The notes under the pieces: generated by a model
What the model was told of the DNA's origin: nothing
Databases searched by the model: none
What the model saw: the letters and a program-made list of their open reading frames with translations, nothing else
In this document: positions 11,515-22,694 of the stretch, piece by piece
Layout: each line of letters opens with the position of its first letter
Position numbering within the stretch: the first letter of the stretch is position 1
Made by a program: the position numbers and the translations under genes
NCBI GenBank assembly: GCA_958450325.1
Contig: OY288254.1
Span: 35,969,577-36,033,576 of the forward strand
DNA: 64,000 nt
Source of the DNA: Agrostemma githago
Lineage: Eukaryota > Streptophyta > Magnoliopsida > Caryophyllales > Caryophyllaceae
Direction of reading: 5' to 3'

Positions 11515-11880
11515 TGTAGTTAGTGTGTGGTTGACATGCGTGACTATATATACTTTTGCGTGTGACTATACAGCTTATAATGTGTGACTGTACAGATTAT
11601 AGTGTGTGATTATACACTTTAAAAGTGTGTGACTGTACAGCGTAAAGTGTGTGACTATACATTCTTTTGCGTGTGACTATACAGCTTATAGTGTGTGATT
11701 ATACACCCTAAAAGTGTGTGACTGTACAGCCTAAAGTGTGTGACTATACATCCTTTTGTGTATGACTATAAAGCTTATAGCGTGTGATTATGCATGGTAA
11801 AGTGTGCGATTGTACATCCTAAAGTGTGTGACTATACAACTTATAGTGTGTGACTATACACCTTCAACAAACATTTGGAG
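11515..11880. repeat. 22-bp repeat array, best preserved example
   Basis: About 15 head-to-tail units with consensus AGTGTGTGACTATACAGC plus four variable bases (TTAT or YTAA). Unit length stays close to 22 bp, with no unique spacers, so this is a minisatellite. It lies in an intron of the copy A gene. Confidence 0.85.
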
Positions 11881-12963
11881 TTGCAGACTTTTGGGGGGTC
11901 AACGTACCGTAAGTCCAAGAGAGAAGTAACATCTACTGGTTACTCTTGGTGCGGACTTCTCGTAGATCAGCTGGTTTAGTAGCCTACACTAGCAGTCAAC
12001 GATGTAATTTGTGAACTGCAGGTCAGGCTCGAGCGACTACATGTCGTCCCTCAGTATACAGTCATAATCTGTGTACTCGACCAATCCTTTGCTGTAGACC
12101 AAACAAACTCCCAATTAACACATGTATATAAAAACGATATGTCTTCCAAAAGACATGAGTAGCACACTTAATACGTACCCTGACGAACGGGGCGTTGATC
12201 GCTCAAAGACGTAGTCGATTACATCCTTTCACACGCTGAGGACATCCGAGAAAATGACTATATTGGAGCACATGAATCTAGATACCACAAGCTTCCCCCT
12301 TATTATAGACCCACAGTCCAATGTGCACCCCAAATTTTCTGGAATGTTACCCATGCACTCAAATGCTTCGTCGGAGTGGAAACTGTACCGATGATGTAGT
12401 CCTGGAGCAGTGTGCGTTTCGGTTCCCACAGTCTCGCCTGTTTGCTGAGTATCATCTGTGACGACCTCTGCCGTCGCAGGCGTAATGATAACAGCGTCCG
12501 CTACATCCCATCCTGCCTTGTGCAGTTCCTCCTCAAGGCTAGAACTGACCTGTCTGTCTGCATTGTTTGTCATCAGGTTCATGGTGCCTGTCTCATCAGG
12601 CAGAGCCGGTACTACATTACGCATCCCCTGGTCCGACGTCCCATCGTTGTGAACGGTGGATGGCAGGACAGATTCCGTGGCCAGCTTGGCCATGGCCGGC
12701 CGTGCGTCCGTGGTCTCCCACCCTGCTTGCCTTAGAGCTACCACTAGGGTTGGACTCATACCAACCGAACCCCGCACATCGAAGCATGTGTTGAGTTCTT
12801 CAGCCGCAACAGTTTCGGGCGTACCATCGGTAGCCTCTTCGTAATCGTCCTCGGGATCTTCTTCCTCACAGAAACATGGTGACACGATGCCATCTTCGAA
12901 AGTACCCTCCTCATTGTAACCTCCTATACTCTCACCACGAGGTCTGCAAGCTTTCTCAATATC

Positions 12964-14363
12964 TGATAAGTGTGATTTGTAGTGCTTATTTTGTAGTGCT
13001 TTGGTCCCATTTTCCTTGTAGAATCGCTCCTTGGGAGCGGTTTAGGGGCTTCTTATGCTTCCCTTAGTTCGTTTCAGGTTCCCGAGACCGGTTTGGAAGA
13101 GTTGGAGCGATTCCGACTCGATACATACACATTTTGGAGCCAACGGAGTAAAGGAACGATCACTCGATGCCTTGGAGTCGACCCCGAGACCTTGGGACCC
13201 AATCCCGAGTCTCCGAGACCCGATCCCGAGTCCCGAGAATCGATGGGAAGCCCATGAGAAGCAAGGAGGGACCATAGAGAGCATATTGGAGGCCTACAGA
13301 GCCTTCCCGACCGAGACCAAGTGCCATCTCGGTCGGGAAGAGGTGCACGTTTAAGGAGGTTGCTGTGAAGAGCCGTCTCGGCCGAGACCAACCTTGTCTC
13401 GGTCGGGACCACCCCTTCCCGACCGGGACCACCCCGTCTCGGCCGGGATGGGCCTGCTGCAGCTCCGCCTTGTTTTCTTTCTTCTCCCTTCCACTTGTAA
13501 CCCTATATATACTATTCCCTTGTTTTGTTAAGCTCATGTTAGACATTAGACACTAAACCCTAGATAGTTTTAGCATAGATTAGTGTAGATTAGTCTTTAG
13601 ATTATCGTTAATCTGAGATTAGTACTTGTAATTTGAGAATTCTTGAAGAATCCAACCAAGCTTGACAACCTTGGTTGAGGTATTTGAGTTTTCTTCCATT
13701 TATGCAAGATTTCTTCTTTTCATCTTCACTAGTATGGTATAATCTCCTTTTCCTTCTCTTTAATCTTGTTTTATTATTCAAGTTTGAATCTTTAGTTCTT
13801 GTTTATTGTTTTGTTCTTCATTCTTGCTAGTTTCATATATGCATCCTCTTGTTCTTGCTTTGATTTCCCTTGGTAGTGTTAGTTTTAGAATAGATATGTT
13901 AGAGTAGATCTTTGCTAGGGTTAGTAAGGTGATTAGGGTGTTAATGGATGATTAAGGGATTGTTGGAAATGTTGGTGGAAGACTTGGGTTTCCTCTTGGT
14001 TTGATGCATATCACATGTTTGTTGAAATGCTTGAATGACATGTATATGTGTATGCTTGTTTTTATTGCTTTTCTCTTGTGGGTGATAGTTTGTTTGTGGG
14101 TTTGGTTCCCTCATTAAGTTGCGAGAGCCCGGTGAGGACGGCCCCTAGGTCGGTCTAAGTTGCGAGAGCCCGGATGCGACCTAGGCCCCGATATCGCGCT
14201 AGTAACCCCGTTTGTCATGTGTATCGCCAAGGTGGGTTTTAGGTGGAACCTCTAGGTGAGTCTAAGTTGCGAGAGCCCGGGCATTACCTAGATTACCCTA
14301 CTACCTCCTTCACTCTAGTTCTCCTTCGACCATTCCATTACCCCTTTGACCCCGACCTAACCC
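12964..14363 (+). repeat. Truncated LTR of the pol-less Athila-like family
   Basis: It begins TGATAAGTGTGATTTG and is collinear with the LTRs at 28446 and 34588, including the TCCCGACCGGGA palindrome cluster (about 13300-13450), TATATATA at 13504 and three AAGTTGCGAGAGCCCGG copies. Homology stops at GACCTAACCCT near 14363, about 260 bp before the expected CCCACCCATCA end. The host ULP1 sequence then resumes after losing about 115 bp relative to copy B. A deletion has therefore removed the LTR's 3' end together with adjacent host DNA. Confidence 0.8.
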
Positions 14364-14609
14364 TTGTTCTGGGTAGTTTGCCTCAATTGGTCGACCTACG
14401 AAACAACTTCATCGATATATTGGAGGATAGCTGGATCCTCCCAGAATTGTTGAGAGGACGAGTTTTGATTTGGAACTGCTAGGTTCCTCATCGCTATTTT
14501 CTTTACAGTGGAGGCAGCCTCCTCACAGTACTTGCAAAAGGCTAGCGCACTCCTTCGGAACTTCATGAAAAACTCATGGTCGGCCTATAAGTCAGTCAAA
14601 GTCAAATCA

Positions 14610-14711
14610 TTAGTGTAAAGCTCAATGGTGTAAATTCATGGTCGGTAACACATGGGTGTATAGGACAATCAGTGTGACTACATAGCATACTGAGTGTGAC
14701 TAAGCAGCGCG
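14610..14711. repeat. Short 22-bp repeat remnant (copy A)
   Basis: Several GTGTGACTA-type units (for example at 14670-14710) in the intron position equivalent to 39480-39730 of copy B. Confidence 0.5.
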
Positions 14712-15711
14712 CCACTACAAGAGATTAATGGTTAGACGGCATTTATTTAATAGCATAAGTAGAAATGCCACCCAAAATAACCTTAAATTGACAATTAAAC
14801 TTTGCAAATAAGCTGAATGCCATCTAAAGTGTTAATTAATTCACTCACCCACTCTAATAAGCTAAAATACTGGAGCAATACGTATATTCACTTACCCGCT
14901 CAAAATTTCACCACCCGCTCAAAAATTCACTCACCCACCTCTCAAACAAATATTTACGTTTCCTTCTCATTTGCTAAAATCTTATTTCTCAAAACCTTAT
15001 TTCCCAAACCTAATTTCACGATAAGTCCTAAACCTAATTTCACAATACTCACTTATCGTCATTCCACCCCTTGAGGCAATCCACCGGGTAACAGCCCTAA
15101 CAGGTTCTTCTTTTGCTTCATCTTCTTTCTTCTTGGTCTTAATTTAGAAATTAATTTCTCTTCTTGTTTGCTATTATCGTCTGATTGTAATTAGAAATTT
15201 ACAAATCAATTACAAACTTTAATCGTCTGATTGAAAATCTAAGTTAATTTATTGTTATTTGTTGGTGTGACTGATTATCTATGGCCGAATTTTTTTGCCC
15301 AATATTTCAGTTTTTGATTTTAAAATTGTACTATGTTAGTTTATTTGTTCAATGATCGATGACCGAAATTTCAATTTTTGGTTGATGGGGTTGTCGTGTG
15401 TTACATAATTTGTGCAATTATTTTTTTTGCTTGTGCAATTTTCAATTAAGTGAGTCTAGGAAGAGGAATAATAACACAACTAGTTCAAGGTGAAAAGGAA
15501 ACCAGAAAGGGAAAGGGAAAGGGGTCGGAAATGGAAATGGTAATGGTAAGATAGAAAGAAGAAGAAGAAGCTGTAATAGACAGTGGAAACCGATTCTTGG
15601 TTTAGTTTCTTAGGATATGGTTTAACCACCTGGATGTATCGTATTTATAAAGGCACACACAAGTACTATAAAGCATGTAGGCCTCAACAGGTTAATAATA
15701 TAACACAAACT
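14712..15711 (+). mobile_element. Possible CACTA 5' end and leader
   Basis: CACTACAAGAGATTAATGG at 14712 resembles plant CACTA termini (CACTACAAGAAA) and abruptly ends the copy A ULP1 sequence. No matching inverted end was found in the window. The remaining ~1 kb has no convincing ORF; CCACCCGCTCAAAAATTC-like direct repeats lie at 14890-14935. A partial element is the best guess. Confidence 0.4.
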
Positions 15712-15712
15712 C

Positions 15713-15874
15713 TTGTTTGTGATGGAAGTATCTGTCACAAACTTCTAACGGGTCAAGTATTATGCTAAAGACAAAAATAAAGTGTGGGTGAGACATAGCT
15801 TACTAGTTGTCTTATTCATGTAGTATGTATTTGATCCGTTTCATTATTACGACGTATAGATCCGTCGCAAGAGA
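15713..15874. mobile_element. Small palindromic MITE, copy 1
   Basis: It reads TTGTGATGGAAGTATCTGTC...ACGGGTCAAGTA at one end and TATTTGATCCGTT...GATCCGTCGCAAGAG at the other. The same ~165-bp family recurs at 43445-43610 with the inverted pair ACGGGTCAAATAC/GTATTTGACCCGT and CCGTCACAA ends. The superfamily is not assigned. Confidence 0.6.
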
Positions 15875-15897
15875 GACCCACGATATATATATATATA

Positions 15898-16923
15898 GAG
15901 AGTAAAGATCAAGTGAGTTCTTTTTTTTTTGAGTCCATGAGTCCTATCTACAACCATTGATCTAGAGTAGGATGGATGGTGGTGATTCATTCTTGTAATT
16001 AAGGCAATAACTAACATATTTTGGTAAAAATAAAATAAAATCCTCTCTCCTCCCTTAATTATCTCCAACCACTGATACTCGTTACTTCCTCACATTCAAT
16101 TTTTTCCTCACATTCAATTTTTTCATTCACATCCTAACTAAAACTCTTCACCTTCATCATCCCAAACACAATCGCTCGACTTCCGTTTCTTTTCAAAACA
16201 CACCCGCGCATCCTCTCGTCTTCAACTCAAGCAAGGCTACATTGAAGCAGCTCTCTAACTTCAGCAAAGATAATCTTCAGGCGGCATAATACAAGGTAAC
16301 TCGCTAATACTCGATTGTTGTACTAAAGAACTAGGTTTAGTTTATATTCGTATCTGATTTCATTAATTTTCTCGCTAATTATTGATTGATTTACTTTGCT
16401 GCGTTTGTGCCCTATAATTAATTGGTTTCACTAAAGATTGTTGCGGTATCTGGGTATACATCTGTAGAGTTTAATTGAATTAACCTACTTCATACTATGC
16501 TTCTACTCTTCATACTTAGTCTAACATATATTGAATGTTACTCTAATGCGCATATTCAGTTACTGTAATAAACTTGAGGTGTTACTGTAAGGGGTTGTTC
16601 AGTTAGTGTTACACATGTATGATGTTATTTTAAAGACGACCATGTGTTACTGTAATGTACTAGACGTGTTACTTTTAATCCCATCTTTGCGTTACTTTGA
16701 ATGCTAGTAATCTGGTACATTTAATTGTGTAGACGTGTTACTCTAATTTGCACTCTATGTTACTCTAACACTTTCTTTGTGTTACTTTAACGCGTATCAG
16801 CTGTACATACGCTAAAGTTGCATTTGTATATATATCAATTTTGAACAAATGCAACTTTAGTGTATGTCATATGTAACTTCAATATAGACTTAAAAAAATT
16901 GTGGACCTTATTTGAACCTACTT
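15898..16923. mobile_element. Non-autonomous element in a (TA)n site (E1)
   Basis: It is flanked by (TA)n at 15883-15897 and 16924-16939. The left end reads AGAGAGTAAAGATCAAGTGAGTT, sharing the AAGATCAAGTGAGTT core with the other TA-flanked elements. The right end matches only weakly. Inside are degenerate GTGTTACT(G/T)TAAT repeats of about 20-25 bp (16540-16800) and a perfect 16-bp-arm hairpin at 16812-16860. No ORF of note. Confidence 0.55.
16812..16860. repeat. Hairpin with 16-bp perfect arms
   Basis: CTAAAGTTGCATTTGT (16812-16827) and its exact complement ACAAATGCAACTTTAG (16845-16860) flank a 17-nt AT-rich loop. Confidence 0.8.
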
Positions 16924-16940
16924 CTATATATATATATATG

Positions 16941-17565
16941 TAGGGACGAAGCCAGAATAAAAAAGTGCCACGGGCCGATTTTAATTTTTTTTCCCCAATA
17001 ATTTGTTTTATTTTGTACTCTGTACCTTTTAGAACGCTAATTATCATATTCAGAGATCTACATTTGTTGAAGATCTAGGAGAAAGCACGACAATGTTCTA
17101 CTCTTAAGTTGAATCATTTTGTGTCTTGTGTATCTAATTATTTGAAAATGTGCAAAGTGATTTTATGAGATAAAGACTATTCTAATCACAAAAAGGTATG
17201 ATACATTATGAAAATACGACTAAAATAAAAATTATTGTCATCATTAAAAATCTAAACGAAATTATTATGTATGACATTGTAATTGATGGATTAATAAGTA
17301 TCACGAGTCGAAGACTAAAAATTAAAGAAAAAATTTTAAAAGAAAGATCGATGAATGAATAAATGGCAAAATAGTAAAACAAGGAAAACAAATAAAATAA
17401 GGGATCAGAATGCATATTTGAACCCGTGACCTGAGTAACAGTGGGGAAGATTAACTGGAAGGAGCAAACCAACCCAGCTACTACATCCCATTGATCGCTT
17501 TTCCTTAAATTGATCTGATATATTAACCCCGGGCCCAGGCCTAGTTTAGCCTACCCATAGCTTCG

Positions 17566-17571
<6 letters not shown>
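16941..17571. mobile_element. Short TIR element between two (TA)n tracts
   Basis: The ends are TAGGGACGAAGC (16941-16952) and GCTTCGTCACTA (17560-17571), a 12-bp inverted repeat with one mismatch. It lies between (TA)n at 16924-16939 and 17570-17607. It contains no usable ORF and is not assigned to a superfamily. Confidence 0.55.
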
Positions 17572-17609
<38 letters not shown>

Positions 17610-17612
17610 AAA

Positions 17613-17627
17613 GGGATCAAGGGAGTT
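17613..17627 (+). repeat. Left terminal inverted repeat of the giant element
   Basis: GGGATCAAGGGAGTT, five bases after the (TA)n tract ending at 17607. It is the exact reverse complement of 42523-42537. Confidence 0.75.
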
Positions 17628-18194
17628 TGGTGAAAAGTGGGAAGTTGGGAAGTTATGTTTTTGGCCCTTGATTTGGTTTGGATGGATGGCTTAGATTAAT
17701 AAAAAAAAAGGGAGAATATGTCCGTGAATGACAAACAGCAGACAACAGCAGGGCAAAAGTACAGCATTCCATCACCATTTCTGTCACCATATCTATCACC
17801 CTTTCCATCAATAAAATTCACTCCCTCACCAAAATTTAAAAATCATCACAAATCTCTCACCAAGCTCTCAATCAAATTCGAAATTTATCCCAAATAAAAT
17901 AGCATCCCTCTATCTATACCATTATTCAGAATAACTAAACCCTAATTCGTAAATTGTTCTACGTCCTTATGCTCTAATGGTGTTGTTCCTCGAAGAACCA
18001 CGCGATGATCATGCCTGAAAATGGGCTACATGTAGGAGGTAAGATTAGAGCTTAACAACCCTATACATTTGGTTTGTTAAATAAGAAGAGTCACGAAAAT
18101 GTGCAGTTGAACATTATTTTGTTTGGTTTGATATTTTTTCAGAGTCACACCGTTATAACGTGACAGTCATACTTAATATGACAGACAATCACAC

Positions 18195-19050
18195 GTTCAC
18201 TGTTGTTGTAGTTGTTTTGTTGTATTACGTTGTATTACGTCGAAGGTTCTTTATTATTCCAAATATTTATGTTGGTTTCTTTATCATTTTTATATTTATC
18301 ATTGTATTTTTTTGTTGTTGTTGTTGAGTATTGCATATTGGTTGGTTGTACTTGTAGTTCTTATGTGTTGTGGATATTAATCAAGGCAAATTATTATTTT
18401 GTTGGTTGCATGTAGTTGTAGTTTTAGCTGTAGGTGTAGTTGTATTACGTTCAAGTTGTTTTATTATTCAAAATATTTATGTTTGTTTCTTTATCATTGT
18501 TATATTTATTATTGTTGTTGAATATTGCAGCTTGGGTTGTAGTTGTACTTGCAGTTGTTATGCAGTGTGGGTGTTAATCTCTAACAATCATGTTGTTATA
18601 TGCGCAAAGCCACAGTCGTTTTACTTCAAAGTCACAGTCGTTGTTGAGAAAAGTCACATTTCATTAAGGTCAGAGATGAATGCGTGCGTTGCAGGATTGA
18701 TAGTGTGTAATTTAGGGTTTGGTTGTAGTTGTAGTTTTCTGCTGTAGGCGTAGTCGTATTACGCTGAAGTTTCATTAGTATTCAAAATATATATGTTCGA
18801 TTCCTTCTCTTTTTTATATTTATTATTGTTGGTGTTTTTTTTGTTGTTAAGAAAATATATATATTTATTATTGTTGGTATTGCATCTTGGGTTGCAGTTG
18901 TACTTGCTTTTGTTATGCGGTACGGGTGTTAAGCTCTAACAATCATGCTGTTATACGAGCAAAGTCACAGTCATTGTTGAGAAAAGTCACATTTCAATAA
19001 GGTCAGAGATGAATGCGTGTGTTGCAAGACTGATAGTGTGTAATTTAGGG
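18195..19050 (+). repeat. Three tandem copies of a ~200-320-bp leader repeat upstream of the transposase
   Basis: Anchors GTATTACG (about 18230, 18440, 18752), TATTCAAAATAT, TTGCA(G/T)CTTGGGTTG, TCTAACAATCATG and GAGAAAAGTCACATTTCA recur in order. The second and third units are nearly full length, about 310 bp apart, and share a long segment ending ATAGTGTGTAATTTAGGG. The first unit lacks its 3' half. The array ends about 70 bp before the transposase ATG, so it may be promoter or leader sequence. Confidence 0.75.
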
Positions 19051-19122
19051 TCTCCTCTTTATTGTATAATATAGGGTTTTTTTTGTTCCAACCCTTGGTA
19101 ATTTGTTTTTGTTCCAACCTAC

Positions 19123-21793
19123 ATGCCAGCGGAAGACACATTGATTATCCCTTACGTAGGGCAGAAGTTCGCGGACATCGATGGAGCATTCAAGTTTTAT
19201 CAAGCTTACGCATTTTATCTTGGTTTCGAGGCGAAGAGGTACACGACAACTAGATCATTTGATGGTTCGATCAAGAAGAAATTGTTGACTTGTAACAAGG
19301 AGGACAAAACAGCCAGCCAGAGCATGGTGAAGCTGTCGAGCACGGGAGAGAAGGAGGGGCAAGAGTATGTGGGATCGTACGAACCCAAAAGGATTACGAT
19401 GGCGACGAGGACGCAATGTGGAGAAAGAATTAGGCTCTGTGCAATGATCGGGGGGTTTTATATTGAAGAGTTCATCGAGGAACACAACCACGATCTTGTG
19501 ATGGTTAAGGACCGAGAGTTTCAAAATTCATCTCGAAATCTATCAAGATATCACAAGGAGATGATCGTTTACAACTCGAGGGTGCGTAATGTCTGTCAAC
19601 AATGTTGTTAGTGTATGGTTGACTGCTAACTCTGCGCGACTAATGCAGTTGCAATTTTGTCTGTGCAGCTAAAGATCGGGGCGATTCGGACATACAGGAT
19701 GTGCAAGGAGTTGTCGGGCGGATATCAGAACATCGGAGCATCGTTGGTTGATTTCAAGAACTGGGGGAGGGACGTCAAGTGCTTCGTCCACGAGCAGGAT
19801 GGTCAGTTGTTCGTAGACCGGTTCAAGAGTTTGAGGGACAGTCAGAAGGATTTCTACTTTGACTACGATGTGGATACAGACGGAAGCTTACGCAGGGTCA
19901 TTTGGGCGGATGGTGCAGCTCGAAGGAACTACGCGGCATTCGGGGATGCAGTTTCGTTCGACCCAACGTACGGAACCAACGTGTATTCCATGGTGTTCAC
20001 ACCGTTCAGTGGCATGGACAACAACAAACGGTCTGTCACGTTCTGTGGGGCGTTGCTATTTAAGGAGGACTACGAGTCATTTATATGGGTCCTCTCCCGG
20101 TTTCTGATAGCCATGGGCGGGAAGGAACCGTGTTATATCATTACAGACCAGGATCCCGGAATTTTAAAAGCCGTCCTAGAAATATTCAAAGCAGCGCACC
20201 AACGGTGCTGCACGTGGCACATCATGAACAAGGTTCCAGCAAATTACGGCAGATCAAGAGAGGAGGCCTCAGAATTCGTAAAAGCCCTCAATGCAATTAT
20301 ATGGGACGATGACATCGAGGCGTCGGAGTTCGACGACAGCTGGGGGTGGATCATGATTGACCATGATGCTGTTGGGATCGAATGGTTCGAAAATATGTTC
20401 GAAGACAGGAGCAAATGGGTCGCCGCGCATTTCAGGGAGGTGAGGATGTCCGGAATTATGAGGACAACGCAGAGATCAGAGAGTGAGAACAGTTTCTTCA
20501 AAAAGTTTGAAGACAACAATGGTACGTTGGTCCAGTTCTGGATGAGTTTCGAAAGTGCGATGGACCAACAGAGGCACATGCAGAAGAGGCTAGACAACGA
20601 TAACCGGCAGTCATTCCCCAAAATTAGATCGACGAATCTGATGGAGAGCCACGCGGCAAGGGTGTACACGCACGTGGCTTTTGCACACTTTCAGGAAGAG
20701 GTTAAGTTTTCGCTCTACACGTGTAGCGTCCGTGGGTATCAGGAGAAGGACGGGATCGAAGCGACAACAGTACTGGACTCTATCCGGGACCGCAACTACA
20801 TTTTTGAATACAACCCAGGTACTGGCATAGAAAGTCATTGTCCATGTCGTGTAGACATAGTCACATAGCCTGACTATATGATCCAAACGTAACGAGTTTT
20901 ATTCCATAATTCATTGAATGTGACTATACACAATAAAGGGTGCGACTCTGGAATATAATGCGGTGCGTGTGATTGTACAACGTAATTTGTTTGATTCTGC
21001 GACTTAAGGACTGTGACTATGCAGCGTAACGGGTGTGACTGTATCCTGTCAAGGTTGTGATCATACCTTTAGAAAGCCACATCCCGTACATTGCATAGCC
21101 ACTGTCCGTACGGTCAAGAGTCGCACTCTTTATGTGTTTCTTAATGCACTCGCAGGTACCTGTGAGATCAGCTGTACTTGCAGGAAGTTCGGTCGGTATG
21201 GAATTCTTTGCAGGCAAGCCATTTGGATATACTCTTCGAAAGGACGGGAGACGATCCCGGAACGGTACGTGGCATGTAGATGGACAAGGGATGCTCTATG
21301 TAATGTTAATGCGTGTCCCCTGTCAGAGAGTCGCCTAAGCGATGATAAGGCTGTTACAGTCACGAGACTGTTTTCGGAGTTCGATGAGACCGTCAGTCAT
21401 GTCAGCAAAATGGGTAAGGAAGACGTTAGTAATCTAGCTGACGTCATTCGCGACTTCAGGTCCGATATTTCCTTTGCTGGCCCTTGTAACAAGAGGCAAG
21501 AATTAGAGGAGATCCTCGGCTGTACGAGCGCAATTGAAATAACCATATTGCCCCCAAAGAAAGCGAAGAACAAGGGCAGTGGGAAGCGGATGCTTTCTTT
21601 TAAGGCGAAGGCTGCTGCAATTGCCGCCAAGCCTAAACGGCTGTGTAAGAACTGCAAGAGGATGGGTCACCATGACAAGAGGAACTACCCCAACCCATTT
21701 GCTGAGTACCCACCGATTGCTGACTTGTCTGTCGATGTTGAGGAGGAGGAGGATGAGGACCCGGCAGGGATTGCCGAAGAGGATTGTTCATGA
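19123..21793 (+). CDS. FAR1-type MULE transposase, three exons, apparently intact
   Basis: Predicted exons are 19123-19581, 19669-20818 and 21156-21793, joined at GT/AG sites (AGG|GTGCGT...GTGCAG|CTA, then CAG|GTACTGG...TCGCAG|GTACC). They give 748 codons without a stop. Residues 10-105 form a FAR1 DNA-binding domain (AFKFYQAYAFYLGFEAKR; CGERIRLC; HNHDLV). Residues about 190-430 form the MULE transposase core: SFDPTYGTN near 250, IITDQDPGILKA near 312, CCTWHIMNK near 333 and TTQRSESENSFF near 420. A SWIM finger lies at about 541-565 (SCTCRKFGRYGILCRQ, with Gln for the usual His). A CCHC-like knuckle near 697 (CKNCKRMGHHDKRNY) ends in Tyr instead of Cys, and the tail is acidic. It likely mobilises this element and its non-autonomous relatives. 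It could also be read as a FAR1-related host gene, but the TIRs and repeats argue against that. Confidence 0.85.
20819..21155 (+). repeat. Transposase intron 2 filled with 22-bp repeats
   Basis: The 337-bp intron contains TGTGACTATACACAATAAAGG, TGTGATTGTACAACGTAA, TGTGACTATGCAGCGTAA and similar units, the same family as in the ULP1 gene introns. Removing it restores a continuous SWIM domain, which supports the splice sites. Confidence 0.75.
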
Positions 21794-22190
21794 ATATCAT
21801 CTGTTACTTAGGAACATTCTTTTTGGGAACACAAAGGTTGTCAACGTTTGAAATGGTCAAGGTCCGTGACATTGCTTTTGTATATTGTAGACCTCAATCA
21901 TTTCTAATATGGTGTAAGTCGTAGATCATGGATTTTTTTTTTGTGAAACATAAAGACTTGGCGGCATTTGAAATGGTCAAGGTCCGTGATTTTGTTTACG
22001 TCTATTGCGGACCTTAATTATTTCTAATATGGCGTAGTCGTAAAGCATGGGGGTCCGTAAAATTGGTTTTGTTTTTTGGATTGTAAGAATACATTGAGGA
22101 ACGTAGTCGTTTTTATTCTGGAATGCATCATCTTTGGCTACAAATACAGCTGTACAGGAACATTATGCCCTTAATATTTGGTTGATACGA
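21794..22190. other. Transposase 3' flank
   Basis: No ORF. A segment TTTGAAATGGTCAAGGTCCG occurs twice (about 21847 and 21968), followed each time by TATTG(T/C)(A/G)GACCT(C/T)AAT and TTTCTAATATGG, so it is a ~120-bp tandem duplication. Confidence 0.6.
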
Positions 22191-22445
22191 AACAAGTGAG
22201 TGTGATTGTTCAACGCAATGAGTTTACAGTAGGCAGTGCGTCATTGTAGAACAAGAGGTGGAGTGTGATTGTACAAGTGTGATTGTAATTATGGGAGTGT
22301 GATTGTACAAGGCAATGACAGTGATTCTACAATACACTGACTGTGATTCTACAAAATGAAGTTAGAAACCTAACTTCATTTGTCTGTACGCCATGTTTAG
22401 TGTGACTATAAAACTTGTGAACTGTGACTATACACCATGTGTCTG
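22190..22445. repeat. 22-bp repeat array downstream of the transposase
   Basis: Units such as GTGTGATTGTACAAG, AGTGTGATTGTTCAAC and GTGACTATACACCATG repeat at about 20-26-bp spacing between the transposase and the small ORF. Confidence 0.65.
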
Positions 22446-22694
22446 TACATTAGAAAAATAGCGAAGGAAATAGAGAAATAGCGAAATAGCGATGGAAATA
22501 TTTGTACATTAGAAAAAGTCCATCCCTTACACAACATATAATACTTGCATACCATTAAATGCCGAAAACATTCTACGACATAATGCGGGAAACATCCATT
22601 GCATACCATTTAAACGCTACATTTTAACATTCATTAGAACTTAAAACACATAAAAAAGTTCGTTACTAAACGCTACATCTTAATCCATACATAC

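Larger units (their letters stand above)
9640..14711 (-). pseudogene. Copy A: decayed tandem ULP1-type peptidase gene of the TA-targeting element
   Basis: Minus-strand exons match, in the same order, the gene at 27392-42126. They are a first-exon-like piece (about 14590-14364), the acidic linker (12960-12181), module 1 N-part (12100-11900 and 11480-11360), module 1 His exon (GDEGHY...LEYLDN-like, about 11340-11190), and module 1 Gln/Cys exon with WQGVGYSANDCGVYLMMHM (11097-10759). The inter-module part (10762-10174) and module 2 His exon with RGHYACVSINFRERTVDILDH (9800-9640) follow. The last exon is lost at the long LTR (9639). The N-terminal part is missing beyond a CACTA-like start at 14712. 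A truncated LTR interrupts the acidic exon. Spacers hold 22-bp repeats as in copy B. It is non-functional. Confidence 0.8.

Noticed and set aside
11515..11880. Regular 22-bp repeats looking like a CRISPR array
   Set aside because: Units are head-to-tail without unique spacers, drift freely, recur in introns across the element, and the genome is a plant.
13042..13556. Overlapping ORFs on both strands in 13042-13556, 28524-29038 and 34666-35180
   Set aside because: They lie in the LTR and recur in all three LTR copies because the palindromic GC block lacks stops on both strands. No family signature is visible.
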